Shown: positions 43,461 to 55,387, numbered from the stretch's first letter. The stretch is 64,000 nt of DNA from Simmondsia chinensis (GCA_018398585.1 JAGTTD010000013.1:12933237-12997236); one strand, 5' to 3'. Notes: a model not told the origin generated them from the sequence alone. A program made the numbers and translations.

Positions 43461-44129
43461 ATCATTTTCATATTAATTTTAGTGACAATCATTTGGAGTA
43501 CTTTGGCCAAAAATTACGAATTTTTCAACACTTACAAATTTACTTAAGGAAATATCTCTATATGAAAAGAGACCGTAGATTCTATGTTAAATGTTTTGTT
43601 TCCATTACAATTCATGATATCACCCTACGTACAAAGCAATGAAACCTCACTTCTTAGCATTAAAGTGACACATACTATGTGTATGATTCCAAGACAACCT
43701 TCAGATTTAGTGTCGTTATCTAACAAAATGAATTATTTATTTCTTATAATAGTTAACAAATAAATAATTCTAGTGGTCCAACTCAGTGTTCCAATCTCAT
43801 TGAAAAACAACAATATGATATTTATAGATCTCTTGCGATATAAGCTAGAAAAGTCATCTCATATAATATATTATAGTCTTATTAGATAAGTCGTATAAAC
43901 TTATTACTTGCTACAAACGTATTTTGAGAACATATCACAATTTTTATTTTAGTCTATTCGTGACCCGATCTCATTGATTACTTAAACCAAAATTCGATAT
44001 GTTCTATTAGACTAGGCCTTTTGGCACATTTTACAAAATAGACACATTCATATTTGACCAAAAAGATGCAATCAAACATAAAATAAATAAAATAACTTTA
44101 TTTTCTTATAACTAAAATCTAAATAATTG
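43461..44129. other. Unassigned AT-rich region
   Basis: No domain is readable; part may be decayed copia F sequence. A near-perfect inverted repeat 'aattatttattt...aaataaataatt' lies at about 43731-43772. Confidence 0.4.
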
Positions 44130-44985
44130 GGTTTTTTAGGACGCTTTCCCAACAACATTAACATTCTTAGCTAGTTTTCCAAATTGAAGAAAATCATGAA
44201 CGCATCTAGAGACATTATCACCTATAATCTCGCATTCTCTTCTAATGAGTTTAAAGTTAAACCCATCATACCTCGAGGATTTATTTTGATTACAATCCCA
44301 TACAGCCTTGCAGGTTACTTCCACTGACATCAATCCCAAGTAACTGCTTATCATCTTCATTAGCGTTCACGAGAGGTTTAGGGCGAAGAAGGGAAGTGTA
44401 CATTGTGGCTTGAGGGTCAAAAATCACACCAAAGCCCAAGTGGTTATTAGTCATAGGTTACTTGATTCATCATTGACCCCATGCAGAGCTCTTGTTTAGA
44501 ACCACTGGGCTTTTAAATTGGGTTTCAACCTCAAAATTATCCTCGGAACTAAACTCGTCATCCAACTTCAGCCAATTTAGTTGCTCGAGACTCACTATTT
44601 TGGTATTGACCTAATTATGTTTTAGGAACTGAATCAATTGCCATCATCTCCTTTTCTCAAAAATTTTTTCAACCCTTCGACTTTTACAATTCTAACCCTC
44701 CTGCCTCGGCAAGTCCCTTGACATCCATCTCGGGCCGAATCAACTTCTTTTGCACCTCAGCTTGATCAACCAATCTTAGAGGGGATTATAACATCTAAAA
44801 CCTGCTATCACTCTCACTGGAGGTCCAACTATCATCCTTAAAACTCACCAACATCAAATACCCGATTAAGAAATTTTGCAGTGGGGACTTGGTTGATTTC
44901 AAACACATGGTTAAGGTGGCAGGTTTTGCCCATTGAAAGGACCACTATATCCTTAGTAGGTTCCCATCGTTCTGTCTCAATAAGA
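44130..44985 (-). pseudogene. L1-type LINE remnant, left part (RT fragment and ORF1-like sequence)
   Basis: Minus-strand codons at 44320-44136 read 'VWDCNQNKSSRYDGFNFKLI' and 'VSRCVHDFLQFGKLAKNVNV', the start of the L1 RT domain (the usual K-S-P-G-P-D-G-F block here K-S-S-R-Y-D-G-F). Upstream, 44600-44360 reads 'IVSLEQLNWLKLDDEFSSED' and similar acidic stretches, and 44985-44850 reads 'VLIETERWEPTKDIVVL'. RT lies only about 600 bp from ORF1-like sequence, so most of ORF1's end and the endonuclease are deleted. Copia element G interrupts it at 44991. Confidence 0.65.
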
Positions 44986-44990
44986 ACCCT

Positions 44991-45334
44991 TGTAAAAACT
45001 AAAAAATGGAATAATAGGAAGAAAAAGTTATACCTTTTATTTTGATGTTATTTTGATGATCAATAACATTACAACCTCTAACAATTTATACAAAGGAAAA
45101 CCTAACTATGAAAAGTCGCCCCTTCTACTACCATTACAAGAGTTACAAAGAATAATTTCCCATTCATGAGGCCAATAAGGGGGCCGGTTATGGAGGAAGG
45201 AAAAGAGGGGTTGGTGCACTTACTACCATCACTAATTGCTATACCACCCTATTAATTCTAAATACAAGAATATACTTAGAATTCTACAAGTACAAAGTAT
45301 CTACAAGAATAATACAAGAATATAGTATTCAATA
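44991..45334 (-). repeat. Element G 3' LTR (left copy)
   Basis: TGTAAAAAC...TTCAATA, 344 bp, with the terminal CA decayed to TA. The minus-strand purine tract CTTGGGGGGGAG adjoins it. It keeps the empty site of the MITE. Confidence 0.88.
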
Positions 45335-45359
45335 CTCCCCCCCAAGTTGGAGCATGTAA

Positions 45360-46140
45360 ATTTGCGATGCCCAACTTGTGAAGAAGAGCTGTAAACTCCA
45401 TAGAACCGAGTCCTTTTGCAAAGATGTCCGCCACTTGTCCTGTTGAGCTAACAAAAAAGGTCACGATCTCCTTGGATAACAATTTTTCTCAAATGAAATG
45501 ACAATCAATTTTAATATGCTTCGTTCTTTCATGAAAAACAGGATTGGAGGCGATATGAAGGGCTATCTGATTATCACAAAATAAAACAGAAGCATAGTCA
45601 ATAGGAACTAGAAGATTGGTTAACAAGTAACGTAACCACACAAGCTCACCGGTCGTGGTTGCCATGGATCGATACTCTGCTTCAGCTGAAAAGCGTGAGA
45701 CTATGCTTTGTTTCTTGGATCGCCAAGAAATCGGCGACCAACCTAAAAATGTAACAAAACCTGTGGTGGAACATCTCGAGGTCTGGCAACCTACCCAATC
45801 TGCATCACAATATGCTCTTAAACAGAGATCACAGTCAGAAGGTAAAAAAATACCCTATCCCGGCATCCCTTTCAGATACCGCAAAACTAGTGTCATTGCC
45901 TCAAGATGAGGAACTCTAGGATCACGCATGAACTGACTCAAAATGCGAACGGCATAACTAATATCTGGTCTAGTTTTGGTCAAGTAAAGGAGTCATCCTA
46001 CTAGCCTTCTATACCGACCATCGTCCTTGATCTTGTCCCCCACTTGATCTGCTAATCCATGATTCTGTACTATGGGAGTGGGAGCTGGTCTAGCCCCTAG
46101 TAAACCGACCTCACTCAAAATATCTAACACGTACTTTCGT
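45360..46140 (-). pseudogene. Element G RNase H
   Basis: Minus-strand blocks 'YCDADWVGCQTSRCSTTGF', 'WRSKKQSIVSRFSAEAEYRS' and 'VLFCDNQIALHIASNP' lie in a partly open frame. The end reads 'GQVADIFAKGLGSMEFTALL' (45440-45380), the usual copia terminus, close to the purine tract at 45335-45351 before the left LTR. Confidence 0.82.
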
Positions 46141-46144
46141 TGGC

Positions 46145-46980
46145 TCAAGACAATCCCCTTAGAGACCGAGCAACCTCGATCCCTAAGAAGTATTTGATGG
46201 GTCCTAGGTCTTTAATTCCAAAGGAAGGGTTCAAAGTCTCTTTCACTTTAGTAATATGATCTTGATTGTTGCCGATTATAATGACATCATCTACATAAAT
46301 TAATATCCCGGTAAAAATTCCATCATGATGAAAGGCGAAGAGTGAATAATCTGCTTTGGACTGTGTGAAACCAATGCTAAGCAAGGTTGAAGTGAATTTA
46401 TGATTCCAATTACGTGAAGCCTGTTTAAGCCCCGTATAAAGATTTTCGCAAACGACATACTTTGCCCCTATGTTGTTGCTCAAACCCTTATGGAAGTTTC
46501 ATTTAAACTTCCTCATCCAAATCCCCATGCAAAAATGTGTTATTTACGTCTAACTAATGTATTATCCAACTCCTAGCACCAGCAGCACTTAAAATACATC
46601 GAACAGTAACTAATTATACGACAGGGGCAAAAGTATCATGATAGTCTATACCTTAAACTTGCATGTAGCCTTTAGCTACCAACCATGCTTTGTATCGCTC
46701 TATTGACCCATCTGATTTGTACTTCACTCTGTACACCCACTTGGAGTCAATCACTTTCTTTCCCATAGGTAAATCTTCTAGTGTCCACATCCTATTCTCT
46801 TCCAAAGCTCGAATTTCCTTCTCCATAATGTCCCTCCAATGTTTGTATTCTAATACCTGCTTAAAGATTTTAGGCTCATCACTGGATGTGATGACACTAA
46901 AAAAATTACAGTGAGCGTTAGAAAAATGCACATTTGAAGTAAAATTTGAGATGGGATACACTATACAAGAATTAGCTGAT
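46145..46980 (-). pseudogene. Element G reverse transcriptase
   Basis: 46961-46653 reads 'WRDIMEKEIRALEENRMWTL' and 'KKVIDSKWVYRVKYKSDGSI', the RT start, up to a stop after 'VAKGYMQV'. 46483-46145 reads 'LYTGLKQASRNWNHKFTSTL' and the catalytic 'LIYVDDVIIIGNN', then 'FGIKDLGPIKYFLGIEVARS'. The Y-V-D-D motif is intact. Between the two, several stops occur (46640-46490). Confidence 0.88.
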
Positions 46981-47309
46981 GGAGTGGTAGCAGGAGCAGG
47001 GGTTATAGAAGACGGAATGTCACAAATATAGTCTTGATATTTTACAGGAGCGGAACATAAACGAGTATGTTTCCTGATTGTCGAGGTTCCCTTTTACGGT
47101 CCCGGGTACCTGCACTACCCAAAACTTCTTCTGAAACAGCAGCAAGTGCTGCGCCGAGGCCCTCCTCAGCTTCTATTTGGTCGGTCGAACCAGGGATTGT
47201 TGGTTCGGCCGGCAGCTGCGTAGGGGCCGGCGTTTGACAAGCTTGCCTTTCATAATAAATAAACAAATTCGGGTTTTGAGGTACTAGTTTACTACTTAGA
47301 TCCTGGGTC

Positions 47310-48264
47310 AAAAGAAATGGAAAAACTTCTTCATAAAAATGAACATCTCACGAAACCACAATCTTTTTCTCTTCCTGATTATAAATTTTATACCCCTTTT
47401 ACCCATGTGGATAGCCAATAAAAGCACCCGAAATGGCTTGGTTATCAAACTTATCACTCTTCCTATCCTTGGTGCAGTAATAACGCAAACTCCCAAAAAC
47501 ATGCGAGTGAGTATATCCGAGGATTTTGCCAAAAAGCAATTCATACGAGCTTTTGTTTTGAAGAAATGAAGGAGTTAAATTTATCAAATAAACTGCAGTT
47601 AAAACGCACTCACCCCAAAAATTTTTAGGTAAACCTGCCTGGAACCGAAATGCTCTCCCCACTTCTGATAGGTGTTCGTGCTTCCGCTCGACCACCCCAT
47701 TTTATTGCAGTGTCCCAACTAAAGAAGTTTGGAATTGAATCCCGTGATTTGCATAAAACTCCAAAAGCGGTCCGTACTTGAACTCTTGCCTGTTTTCACT
47801 CCTTATTTGCTTAACCTGAAACCCAAGTTGTGTTTTGACCATGCGAAAGAAATCCATGAGAATCATACGCACTTGGGATTTTTCTCTCATTAGATAAACC
47901 CAAGTACACTGACTAAGTCGTCTACAATAGTAAGAAAGTACCGAGAACTAGTTAAAGACAAAATTCGATACGGACCCCAAATGTCACAATGTATTAAATC
48001 AAAACATCCTTGAGTCTTTGTAACAAACAAAGGAAAAGGTACGCGTGCCTGCTTGGCACGGTGACAAACATCACAAACGACATCAGTTTTCTTAACACTC
48101 AAACGGGGAAAAACACACAACTTCTGAAACGAAACATGACCAAGACGTCGATGCCACAAAAGGGCATTTTTATTCACTTCGGCCAAGAAGACCGAACCAT
48201 CGGCGGACTGCTCTTGGAACAAGTATAGCCCATCTTGTTGCTTACCCGCTCCAATATATAACAA
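47310..48264 (-). pseudogene. Element G integrase
   Basis: 48264-47890 begins with the pre-integrase/zinc region 'LLWHRRLGHVSFQKL' and 'VVCDVCHRAKQARVPFPL' (His and Cys pairs present), then 'DLIHCDIWGPYRILSLTSSR' with the first Asp. 47890-47702 reads 'VKQIRSENRQEFKYGPLLEF', where the second catalytic Asp is Glu in this copy. 47695-47399 reads 'MVERKHEHLSEVGRAFRFQA' with the Glu, and 'NFWGECVLTAVYLINLTPSF'. A TAA lies just before MVERKH. Confidence 0.85.
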
Positions 48265-48686
48265 AAATTACAATGAAATGTCAATGTGCAATTTCTATTT
48301 TGAGTTAATTTGCTCACTGATAATAAATTATAACGAAAACCAAGCACATAGGGTACATCATGAAGGACAAAATTTTCTGAGATTTTGACCTTTCCAATAT
48401 GGATAACCATTAAAGAAGTTCTGTTAGGCAATTTAATGGGCCCAATAAAATTGTTTACTTTAACATCAAACATAACAGATAGTGAGGACACCATATGTTC
48501 TATAGCACCCGTGTCTATTATCCAATCACCAAATGACAAAACTTGATCTGTCAGGTTAATACTAGGAGAAGCCGAGGTAGGACCGAGAAGAGACAAGAGT
48601 TTGTTGATACTATATAGCATATAGTTCCATAATGGGACTGTCATGATCCCTGAGGGGGTCAGTTTCCGGTGCTGTAGTGGCGGCAA
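48174..48686 (-). pseudogene. Element G protease
   Basis: 'FGDWIIDTGAIEHMVSSLSV' contains Asp-Thr-Gly-Ala, the copia protease active site, followed by 'LHDVPYVLGFRYNLLSVSKL', the conserved end of the domain. The 170-codon frame is open through the domain and overlaps the end of gag in another frame, which points to a frameshift between them. Confidence 0.85.
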
Positions 48687-49628
48687 CTGGCCCCCAACTT
48701 CCTTTCCCTTGTCCTTTGTTCTTCCAACCGGGCCGGTAACTTATTAATTGAAAACACTGTTCCTTGGAATGGCCCTGCTTCTTATAGTGAGAACATGTAA
48801 AACAGTTCGGACGGAGAATATTATTACCCGCCACCGCAGCCACGCCCCCAGCCATGGCTTTGGCTGCAAAAACGATGGCATCTGGTGCCACTACGGAACC
48901 CGCTACTACACTCTGTTGCTTCTCCTCCTGGCACAGAATTGAATATGCACTACCAACAGATGTAAAAGTTTTAGTGTTCTGAAGTTGAGAACAAACTGTT
49001 ACAAAGGAGGGATCAAGCCCCATTAAAAGATCCAATAATTTTTCCATACCGCGAATCTGTGAAAAGGCTTTAGCATGCCCACAAATAGACGGCGAAATCT
49101 CAACAAGAGTATATAATTCATCCCATAGAGACCTCAACTTAATGAAATAAGTTAAAACAGACAAATTTTCTTACTTCAAATGCGATATTTCGCATTTTAA
49201 TTCGTAAATACGACGAATGATGCCTTGAAGAAAACCTCTCATGAAAGTCTAGCCAAATATCATGTGCGGTTCCTAAATAGGTAATACTCTCGTTAATTTC
49301 TTCAGACACATAATTTGAGAACCAAGTTGCAACTATGGAGTCACAAGCACCCCAATTTTCAAAATTCGGTGAATTTTCATCCGATTTTGCTATACTGCCA
49401 TCAAGAAATTCAAATTTCCTCTTTGGTTTAAACACCTTAAGAATAGCCCTTCTCCAAGAAGGATAGTTAGGTCCTGTTAAAATATTTTGAACAAGTACTA
49501 GGCCCGGATTATCCGAGGGATGTAGATAAAATGGTAAGTTAACATCATAACTCCCCTTGTCGTGGGAGCCAGCATGATAACTTGATTAGCATTGGCTTGA
49601 GTGTTCTCGTTATTGCTAACATCCGCCA
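48610..49628 (-). pseudogene. Element G gag
   Basis: The ATG ending at 49628 opens MADVSNNENTQ. After a frameshift near 49570 the text reads 'NPGLVLVQNILTGPNYPSW', typical of copia gag, then 49435-49139 (SDENSPNFENWGACDSIVAT; 'DIWLDFHERFSSRHHSSYL') and 49164-48610 (LLMGLDPSFVTVCSQLQN). The zinc knuckle is present in altered form as C-F-T-C-S-H-Y-K-K-Q-G-H-S-K-E-Q-C near 48790. Gag forms the particle; a frameshift and overlapping breaks disable it. Confidence 0.85.
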
Positions 49629-49763
49629 TTTTACAAAATCAAAACACAAAACAAGCACAAGAAAGCAAGAGGGAAAGAAGAATAACTCACAAAAAACACC
49701 TCTATGGTGCATGGCTATGACCCAACGTAGAAGAAAGCAGCTGTTTAATGCAAGTTTGAAACC

Positions 49764-49776
49764 TGCTCCGATACCA
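49764..49776 (-). promoter_or_regulatory. Element G primer-binding site
   Basis: On the minus strand TGGTATCGGAGC directly follows the LTR: the initiator tRNA-Met type with one change. Confidence 0.8.
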
Positions 49777-50549
49777 TGTAAAAACTAAAAAATGGAATAA
49801 TAGGAAGGAAAAGTTAAACCTTTTATTTTGATGATCAATAGCATTACAACCTCTAACAACTTATACAAAGGAAACCCAACTATGAAGAGTCACCCCTTCT
49901 ACTACCATTACAAGAGTTACAAAGAATAATTTCCCCATTCATGAGGCCATTAAGAGAGGGGTTGGTGCACTTACTACCATCACTAATTGCTACACCACCT
50001 TATTAATTCTAGGTACAAGAATATGCTTAGAATTCTACAAATACAAAGTTGGGTAAATTACAAAAAACACCCCTGATTTTTGCTTCAATAACAAAAAACC
50101 CCCCTCACAAATAAAACCACTCACTAAACCCCCTAACTTTTGAAATTTTTTTACTTTGCTCCCAAATAATTTTTTTTGACCATTTTGTCCCTCAACCAAA
50201 AAAAAGTTATATTTTATCTCATAATATTTTTTCCTGAAAATTTAAAATAATTATATTTTTATAAATATAGAAAATTTTCTTAATTTTTTTTGCTAAAAAC
50301 ATAAAACATTTAATTTTTGTCTAATAATATAAAACTTTTTTCTAAAAACAAAATTAAACATTAGGGAAAAAATGGTCAAAAATAAGTTACATAGGGGTTA
50401 AGTGATAAATTTTTAAAAGTGAGGGGGCTTTGTGAGTGCTTTTATTTGTGAGGGGAGTTTTCTATTTTTGAAGTAAAAGATAGAGGGATTTTCTGTAATT
50501 TACCCTATAAAGTATCTATAAGAATAATACAAGAATGTAGTATTCAACA
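49777..50549 (-). repeat. Element G 5' LTR (right copy, with MITE inside)
   Basis: TGTAAAAAC...TTCAACA. Without the MITE and its extra target copy it is about 309 bp. The left copy is 344 bp because of a short duplication near 45050 and some extra bases near 45180. Confidence 0.9.
50051..50505. mobile_element. Mutator-like MITE (455 bp) in element G's LTR, 9-bp TSD
   Basis: Both ends begin GGGTAAATTACA when read inward, and the inverted similarity continues for about 40 bp ('...TTGCTTCAA' / '...TTTACTTCAA'). The flanking 9-mers are TACAAAGTT (50042-50050) and TATAAAGTA (50506-50514). The empty site in the sister LTR is TACAAAGTA, so each copy has one later change. There is no coding capacity. 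Length, 9-bp duplication and terminal sequence fit a Mutator-type MITE. Confidence 0.88.
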
Positions 50550-50554
50550 ACCCT

Positions 50555-51390
50555 AACAACTTCCAAGGAGTTAGGAGAATTACAATGTTTGTTCATTGCA
50601 AGAAAGGTGCCCCAGTCCTCACCAATTTCCTTAATGTTTTCAAAAGACTATGCGTGGAGAGGTGTACCATAACAAGCGATTCAAGCCTTCCTCTTTTTGT
50701 TTCTATCAAATTCAGACTACTAAGTAGCTTTATAATTCCTTTCATTAATTCATTTTCATGAATGTTTCTCTCTTTTCAACCATCTCAACTATCAGCAAGT
50801 ATTTTATATTACCTTTAATTTTTGTAGTACATCAGAAACCATCCCCAATAGGCTTCATCCATATCAATCTCGGTTTCCATAACAATGCACCTCTTCTACT
50901 TTGGTAGGAGATTCGTGTTTTATTTACCACGAATGATTCTTCTATCAATGCTATAAGTCCTCATCATTGTTGGTTTCAAATACCTCTGTTTCGCCTTAGC
51001 TGTCTTTTATTTAATTGATATTTCAATTCGGGGATCATTTTTTCTCCTTGCTCCATTAACAGCTTCCTAGGTACCAATCACCTGAGCAAACGTTCTATTG
51101 TTTGTCCATGCCGGTCTCCACAAATTTGGTTCTAAGACCATAAATTCCCTCAAACTTGACTTTCTTTTAAGTCTATGAATTAACGTCCACCCCCATCCAA
51201 CCCTAATAAAATAGAAATTAATATCTGGAATTATCAAGGGCTAGTCAAATATCATGACCTTTGCATATCACCTCGACAGGAAAAATTTTCTCATTCCGCC
51301 GATACATTGGAGTTGAGGACATCTTGTCGTTTTGCTAAGAGAAATGGAGTACTTGGGCATTTAAAAGAAAGCTACATACATATTCAAATA
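50555..51390 (-). pseudogene. L1-type LINE remnant, right part (ORF1-like)
   Basis: Continues the minus-strand LINE remnant interrupted by G: 'NSLEVVRVLIETERWEP' spans the joined site. Further right, short blocks such as 'MVLEPNLWRPAWTNNRTFAQ' are readable between stops. I take these as decayed ORF1; the assignment is weaker than for the RT piece at 44136-44320. Confidence 0.5.
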
Positions 51391-51617
51391 TGCGGCCTAT
51401 TAATTGGTTCTTTCTTTTTTTTAGATTTAGAACTACGTTAACCCGATCCTAAAATGGGTACATAGAAAACCCGAAATAAATAATTAGGTGCGATTGCAAA
51501 TGTTTAAAAACAATTAAAATTTGAAAATCCTAGTGTTCTATTCGAACTCCATTAACCTGATCGAAACCTAATATAAGATGGGATAGTCTCAAGTGGTAAA
51601 ATTCCCCTTGGAAATTC
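51391..51617. other. Unassigned region
   Basis: No gene or repeat recognised. Confidence 0.4.
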
Positions 51618-52555
51618 TGATGTATTGATTTCAAATAAGCACAAAAAGAAAAGGAGACTCACCAAAAAAGTTGTAAAATAATTAAGGCAGAGATCACTAA
51701 TGAAGCAAGCAGGCCGAGATTTTCTCAAAGGCCGAAGGACAAGTGGTCAGAGTGCCGAGGTATCAAAGCAAGAGTCACATCAACATTGATAGAGGGAGCC
51801 TTCAACCATCAGTTTTCTTTACTTTTAGCTTCAGATTTTCTGATGAATAAAACTCTTATGGAGGAGTAGACTCATAGCTTAGGGATGAAGGATGGATAGC
51901 TGTCTAGATCCCATATTCATATTTTATTAATGATAATGACTTTTGTTATACTATTTTCCGCAAGTACGCATGGAGTTCTATAATTTATATTGGCTTTTCT
52001 TGTATGTGCTTATAGCCATGAATTGATTTACCGATTTATTAGTGGGTTCTTGTAGCCTAGACCATAGGTTTTAACGAGTGATCGGGGTTAGGGTTGTACC
52101 CAATCTTTAGTACAATCTTTTATAAAATTAATATGAAACTAGGCCTGATAAAGGAAATTAATAGTGCTACACTTTGAGTGATAAGATAGGTTGTGACATA
52201 GACTAGTTCATTACCCTAAGTCCTAGTTTAATGTTAATATAAATTTAGAGCTTGTAGTGTAAACCTTTAAAGCCATTGTCATGAAAAAATATAATGGTGG
52301 GGTTCGATTTAAGCTGACCAAAATTCATACCCTAAACTATCCTTGATTTATTTAACAATTTAATTTATTGTTTAATTCTTTGCATTTCACTAAATATTCT
52401 TTCAAACCAACAAAGCCCAAATTCAAATTATTCATTAATTACTGAATTCAACTTTATACTGAGTCCCTGGATATGACACCCATATGCTCGACTCAGTTTC
52501 AACGAACTCGTACGCTTGCGAGTAATCGGTTTTAAACACTCTTTAAACTACATCA
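51618..52555 (+). repeat. Probable Athila/Tat-type LTR
   Basis: Starts TGATGTATTG and ends CTACATCA. The last 150 bp (for example 'gagtccctggatatgacacc' and 'gtacgcttgcgagtaatcgg') resemble the end of Athila/Tat LTRs, which normally lead into 'agttt' and a primer site. Here 'agttt' is present but no primer site follows, so it is a solo or truncated LTR. The flanking pentamers AATTC and AGTTT do not match. Confidence 0.45.
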
Positions 52556-52656
52556 AGTTTCTTTTGAAATTATAAGTGTGGTGTGTCAATTTGCTAGAGG
52601 CTTACATTATTGATACTACGGTAAATACGCTTGATTCTTCGTTGTCTTCTCTATTC

Positions 52657-52726
<70 letters not shown>

Positions 52727-52914
52727 TTTTCCTTTCTTATTCTCCTTTCTTTTTATCCCTAAATTGGTATTTCACTCGTGAAGGAATCCAAAAGCACCAA
52801 TAGGGTTTAAAAACATTTTGAAAAGCTTTTACCCACGACGAGTCAAAAAACAAAAATCCAAATTGGGTAGATTTGATCTTGAAAAGTCTTTGTTATCTTC
52901 TCTTCGTCTATCCA
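52556..52914. repeat. (AT)n and T tract plus left edge of the 99-bp repeat region
   Basis: 52663-52709 is (AT)n, followed by a T run to about 52730. From about 52805 the sequence resembles the 99-bp repeats seen after element H ('tttacccacgacgag...aaaatcc'), so H was inserted into that repeat tract. The IYIYIY frame here is not a gene. Confidence 0.7.
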
Positions 52915-53282
52915 TGATACAAATGCTCATGCCACGTCAGTCCCGATGCAACTTTACTTCGTCACCTCGGCCCTAGAGCTCCTCATCCCATGAGCTCAAT
53001 ACTATATATAGGTGTAGTTAGTTAGGATATTTCCCATGCTTGGATGATGTGAAGATACTTTCTCTCTCTCCCATAAATTCTCTCGAATCCTCTCCCCTTT
53101 CTTCTAGTTTTCTCCCCCCTTCTCATTCGTGTAGCTATTATACTCAATATATCAATACAAATCTAGAATAGCAATCTAGCTATCCCGTAGTTACCTTTAT
53201 CGATTGTGTGGTTCTTAGATATTGTGTGGATTGGAGTTAGATACAGATTCATTAAGATAGGATCCCATCTCGGATCCTATTA
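52915..53282 (+). repeat. Element H 5' LTR
   Basis: TGATACAAATG...CCTATTA, 368 bp. A TATA-like 'actatatatagg' at 53001-53012 may be the promoter. The primer site TGGTACAAGAGCTTGAG follows at 53285, a variant of the initiator tRNA-Met type. Confidence 0.88.
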
Positions 53283-53367
53283 ATTGGTACAAGAGCTTGA
53301 GCTCCTTGGTCGGTGCGTGGAAAGCTTTGATCGGAAACTGTGGTGGACCGTACAAGGCCGTAGATGA

Positions 53368-54420
53368 TGAGGGAGCTAGATGACAAGCATGATCGGAGGT
53401 ACAACGATTTGGCAGATTCCATGACGAAAATGTTCTAACTGATGAATGGGTTGTCTTTGCAGATGAGGATTGTCGACGGGCTGCTACAAGCTCGTCCAAT
53501 ATCGCTTACACCTCCAACACCGCCATCTCAACGAAGTGGAGATCATGGATCGGAGTACCGATCATTGTCGTCAGCTCCAGAACAGGACCATTGCCGAGGA
53601 AACTATCATTTTTTTACTCATCTTGCGAAAATAGAGTTTCCAAGGTTCAACGGGGGTAATGTAGTGAATTGGTTATTCCCGTGGGAGAGGTACTTCATCC
53701 TCGATCAAACCCCGGAAGATCTTAAATCAATGTTGGTGAGTGTAGCCTTAGAGGGCGCCACCTTGAGATGGCATAATGCCTATCAGCAGTCTTCACCAAT
53801 CGGGGTGCCCATTCCTTGGGAGGGTACTGAATCGAAGTCTGGGGTTGTTTCTCTAAAACCGGCCAAAATCCACTTAACGAGTTAACTAAGCTGAAACAGA
53901 CAGGCAATTTGGAGGAGTACTTAACGGCTTTTGAATCCTTGGTTAGCCGTAGCGGATTAAATAAGGAACAATGAGTTGGCGTATTTATGGAGGGATTATG
54001 TGAGGACTTGGCGGGTTGGCTCCAGATGTTTAAACCAAACACCTTATTGGAGGCCATCACTCTCGCTCAGTTGCAAGAGGTGAACTGTGAGTATATTGAG
54101 CGGGTGATTGGGAAGAACCTCACCAAAACATCTCCCATTATGCCTTTGCCAAGTAACACGACCAAAGTGGCCCAGAATCCGCCAACTAGGACATCGCCTG
54201 CCAGGCCTTTAGTGTTATCCGCACCACCAAATCGCTTCCCGCCAAACAAAAACCCTCCAACGGTTAGGGCCCCTCGGGACTATCTCCCACAGACCTCGAT
54301 GATATGCGGGAACGAAATGTTTGTTTTTATTGCCATGGGCCCTTCGCGCTAGGTCATGTATGCCCCATAAAACATTGAGTACAGATGTTCTAGATTAAGG
54401 CTTCCGATCACAAACTATGA
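53368..54420 (+). pseudogene. Element H gag
   Basis: The frame opens MMRELDDKHDRRYNDLADSM at 53368, with a TAA near 53437. The capsid domain reads 'KIEFPRFNGGNVVNWLFPWE', 'YFILDQTPEDLKSMLVSVAL' and 'EGATLRWHNAYQQSSP' (53630-53800). 'FMEGLCEDLAGWLQMFKPNT' and a Pro-rich stretch follow. The zinc knuckle C-F-Y-C-H-G-P-F-A-L-G-H-V-C is readable at 54313-54365 in a shifted frame. Stops and two frameshifts disable it. Confidence 0.82.
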
Positions 54421-54441
54421 TGTGATTCACTAGAGCCCAAG

Positions 54442-54987
54442 TTGAATCCAGCCCCCAATCCTCACATATCCATGCATGCCCTTTATGGAATAGCTCAGTG
54501 TCAAACCATGCGGGTACAAGGTAACCATAGCAAGTGGTTTTTAAGCATTGTCGTGGATAATGGAAGTACCCACAATTTTCTTGATGCACACTTAGCTCCC
54601 CAACTGGGGTGGTATGTTGAAACTCATCATCAATCGCCTATCACTGTCACTGATGGTAAGCATATGTCATGTGCAGGAATTTGTCGAGCTTTTCAATGGA
54701 CTCTTCAAGGAGCCCCATTTACATCTGACATTTTATAGATCCCTCTTTCTGGATGCGACATGGTACTTGATATTCAGTGGCTCCGCAACTTAAGGAATGT
54801 TCGGTGGAACTTTGATGCCCTGATTTTGGAATTCAGCTTTGGCGATGGGGTATACACGCTATGCGGTATAGCAACACAGGTCTCAAGGCTGTCTTGGAGA
54901 ACACGCTCTCATCACTTCTCATCCAACCGGCTGCGTTCTGCGCCATTACCATTAATCAGCGACAACAGCACTCTCTCCTCAGTTTGC
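54442..54987 (+). pseudogene. Element H protease
   Basis: 'FLSIVVDNGSTHNFLDAHLA' is the protease active site with Asp-Asn-Gly in place of Asp-Ser-Gly. 'HHQSPITVTDGKHMSCAGIC' and 'IPLSGCDMVLDIQWLRNL' complete the domain (54740-54790), with a TAG between. Codons continue to 54987, where a solo LTR interrupts the linker to RT. Confidence 0.82.
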
Positions 54988-55387
54988 TGTCATGATTGTT
55001 ATATGCCAAATAAGTAGTAATAATTCATTCGTATTAGTCAATTAGTATTAGTCAAATAGCACTTTCTTTAGCAGTATTATAATGTATTAGCTACTATATG
55101 TTAGTAAGTTGTGAATTAGATATTTGGAGGGAATATTAGTTAGTATGTTGGTTAGTTAGTTAGTGAGGAATCTAGATATTTCTTAGGTTGTTGCTTAGAT
55201 ATTTGGAGAGGTTTTGTCCATTTGCTAGTAAAAGTAGTTCGTATTATCAATTGTAATGATCATGAAAGTAAATGAAATATCTTCTTCTTATATCAATTCT
55301 CTCTATTCTCTCTTCTCTTTCTCAATTCTTTCTGATATCTCATTCTCTTTCCTAGGTTTTGATTCAAGTTCATCTTGAACCACAAAA
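54988..55387 (+). mobile_element. Solo LTR inside element H, TSD TTTGC
   Basis: A 400-bp insertion starting TGTCATGATTG lies between TTTGC copies (54983-54987, 55388-55392). It ends '...TTGAACCACAAAA', so three extra A bases follow the expected CA. The start matches the end of element E's LTR read on the minus strand (TGTCATGATTGG), so it is probably a Reina-like solo LTR of a related family. Removing it joins the protease-RT linker. It has no coding capacity. Confidence 0.72.

Larger units (their letters stand above)
44991..50549 (-). mobile_element. Element G: Ty1/copia retrotransposon (Ale/Retrofit-like), TSD ACCCT
   Basis: LTRs at 44991-45334 and 49777-50549 (the latter enlarged by a MITE) are flanked by ACCCT at 44986-44990 and 50550-50554. 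On the minus strand the order is PBS, gag, protease, integrase, RT, RNase H, PPT, the copia arrangement. Removing G and one ACCCT joins the L1 frame as '...NSLEVVRVLIETERWEP', which confirms the insertion. Several stops and frameshifts are present. Confidence 0.9.

Noticed and set aside
51618..52555. Complete LTR retrotransposon
   Set aside because: Only one LTR-like unit, with no primer site, no second copy and no matching target duplication.
52576..52803. 75-codon protein with Ile-Tyr and Phe runs
   Set aside because: The reading of an (AT)n tract and a T run; no domain.
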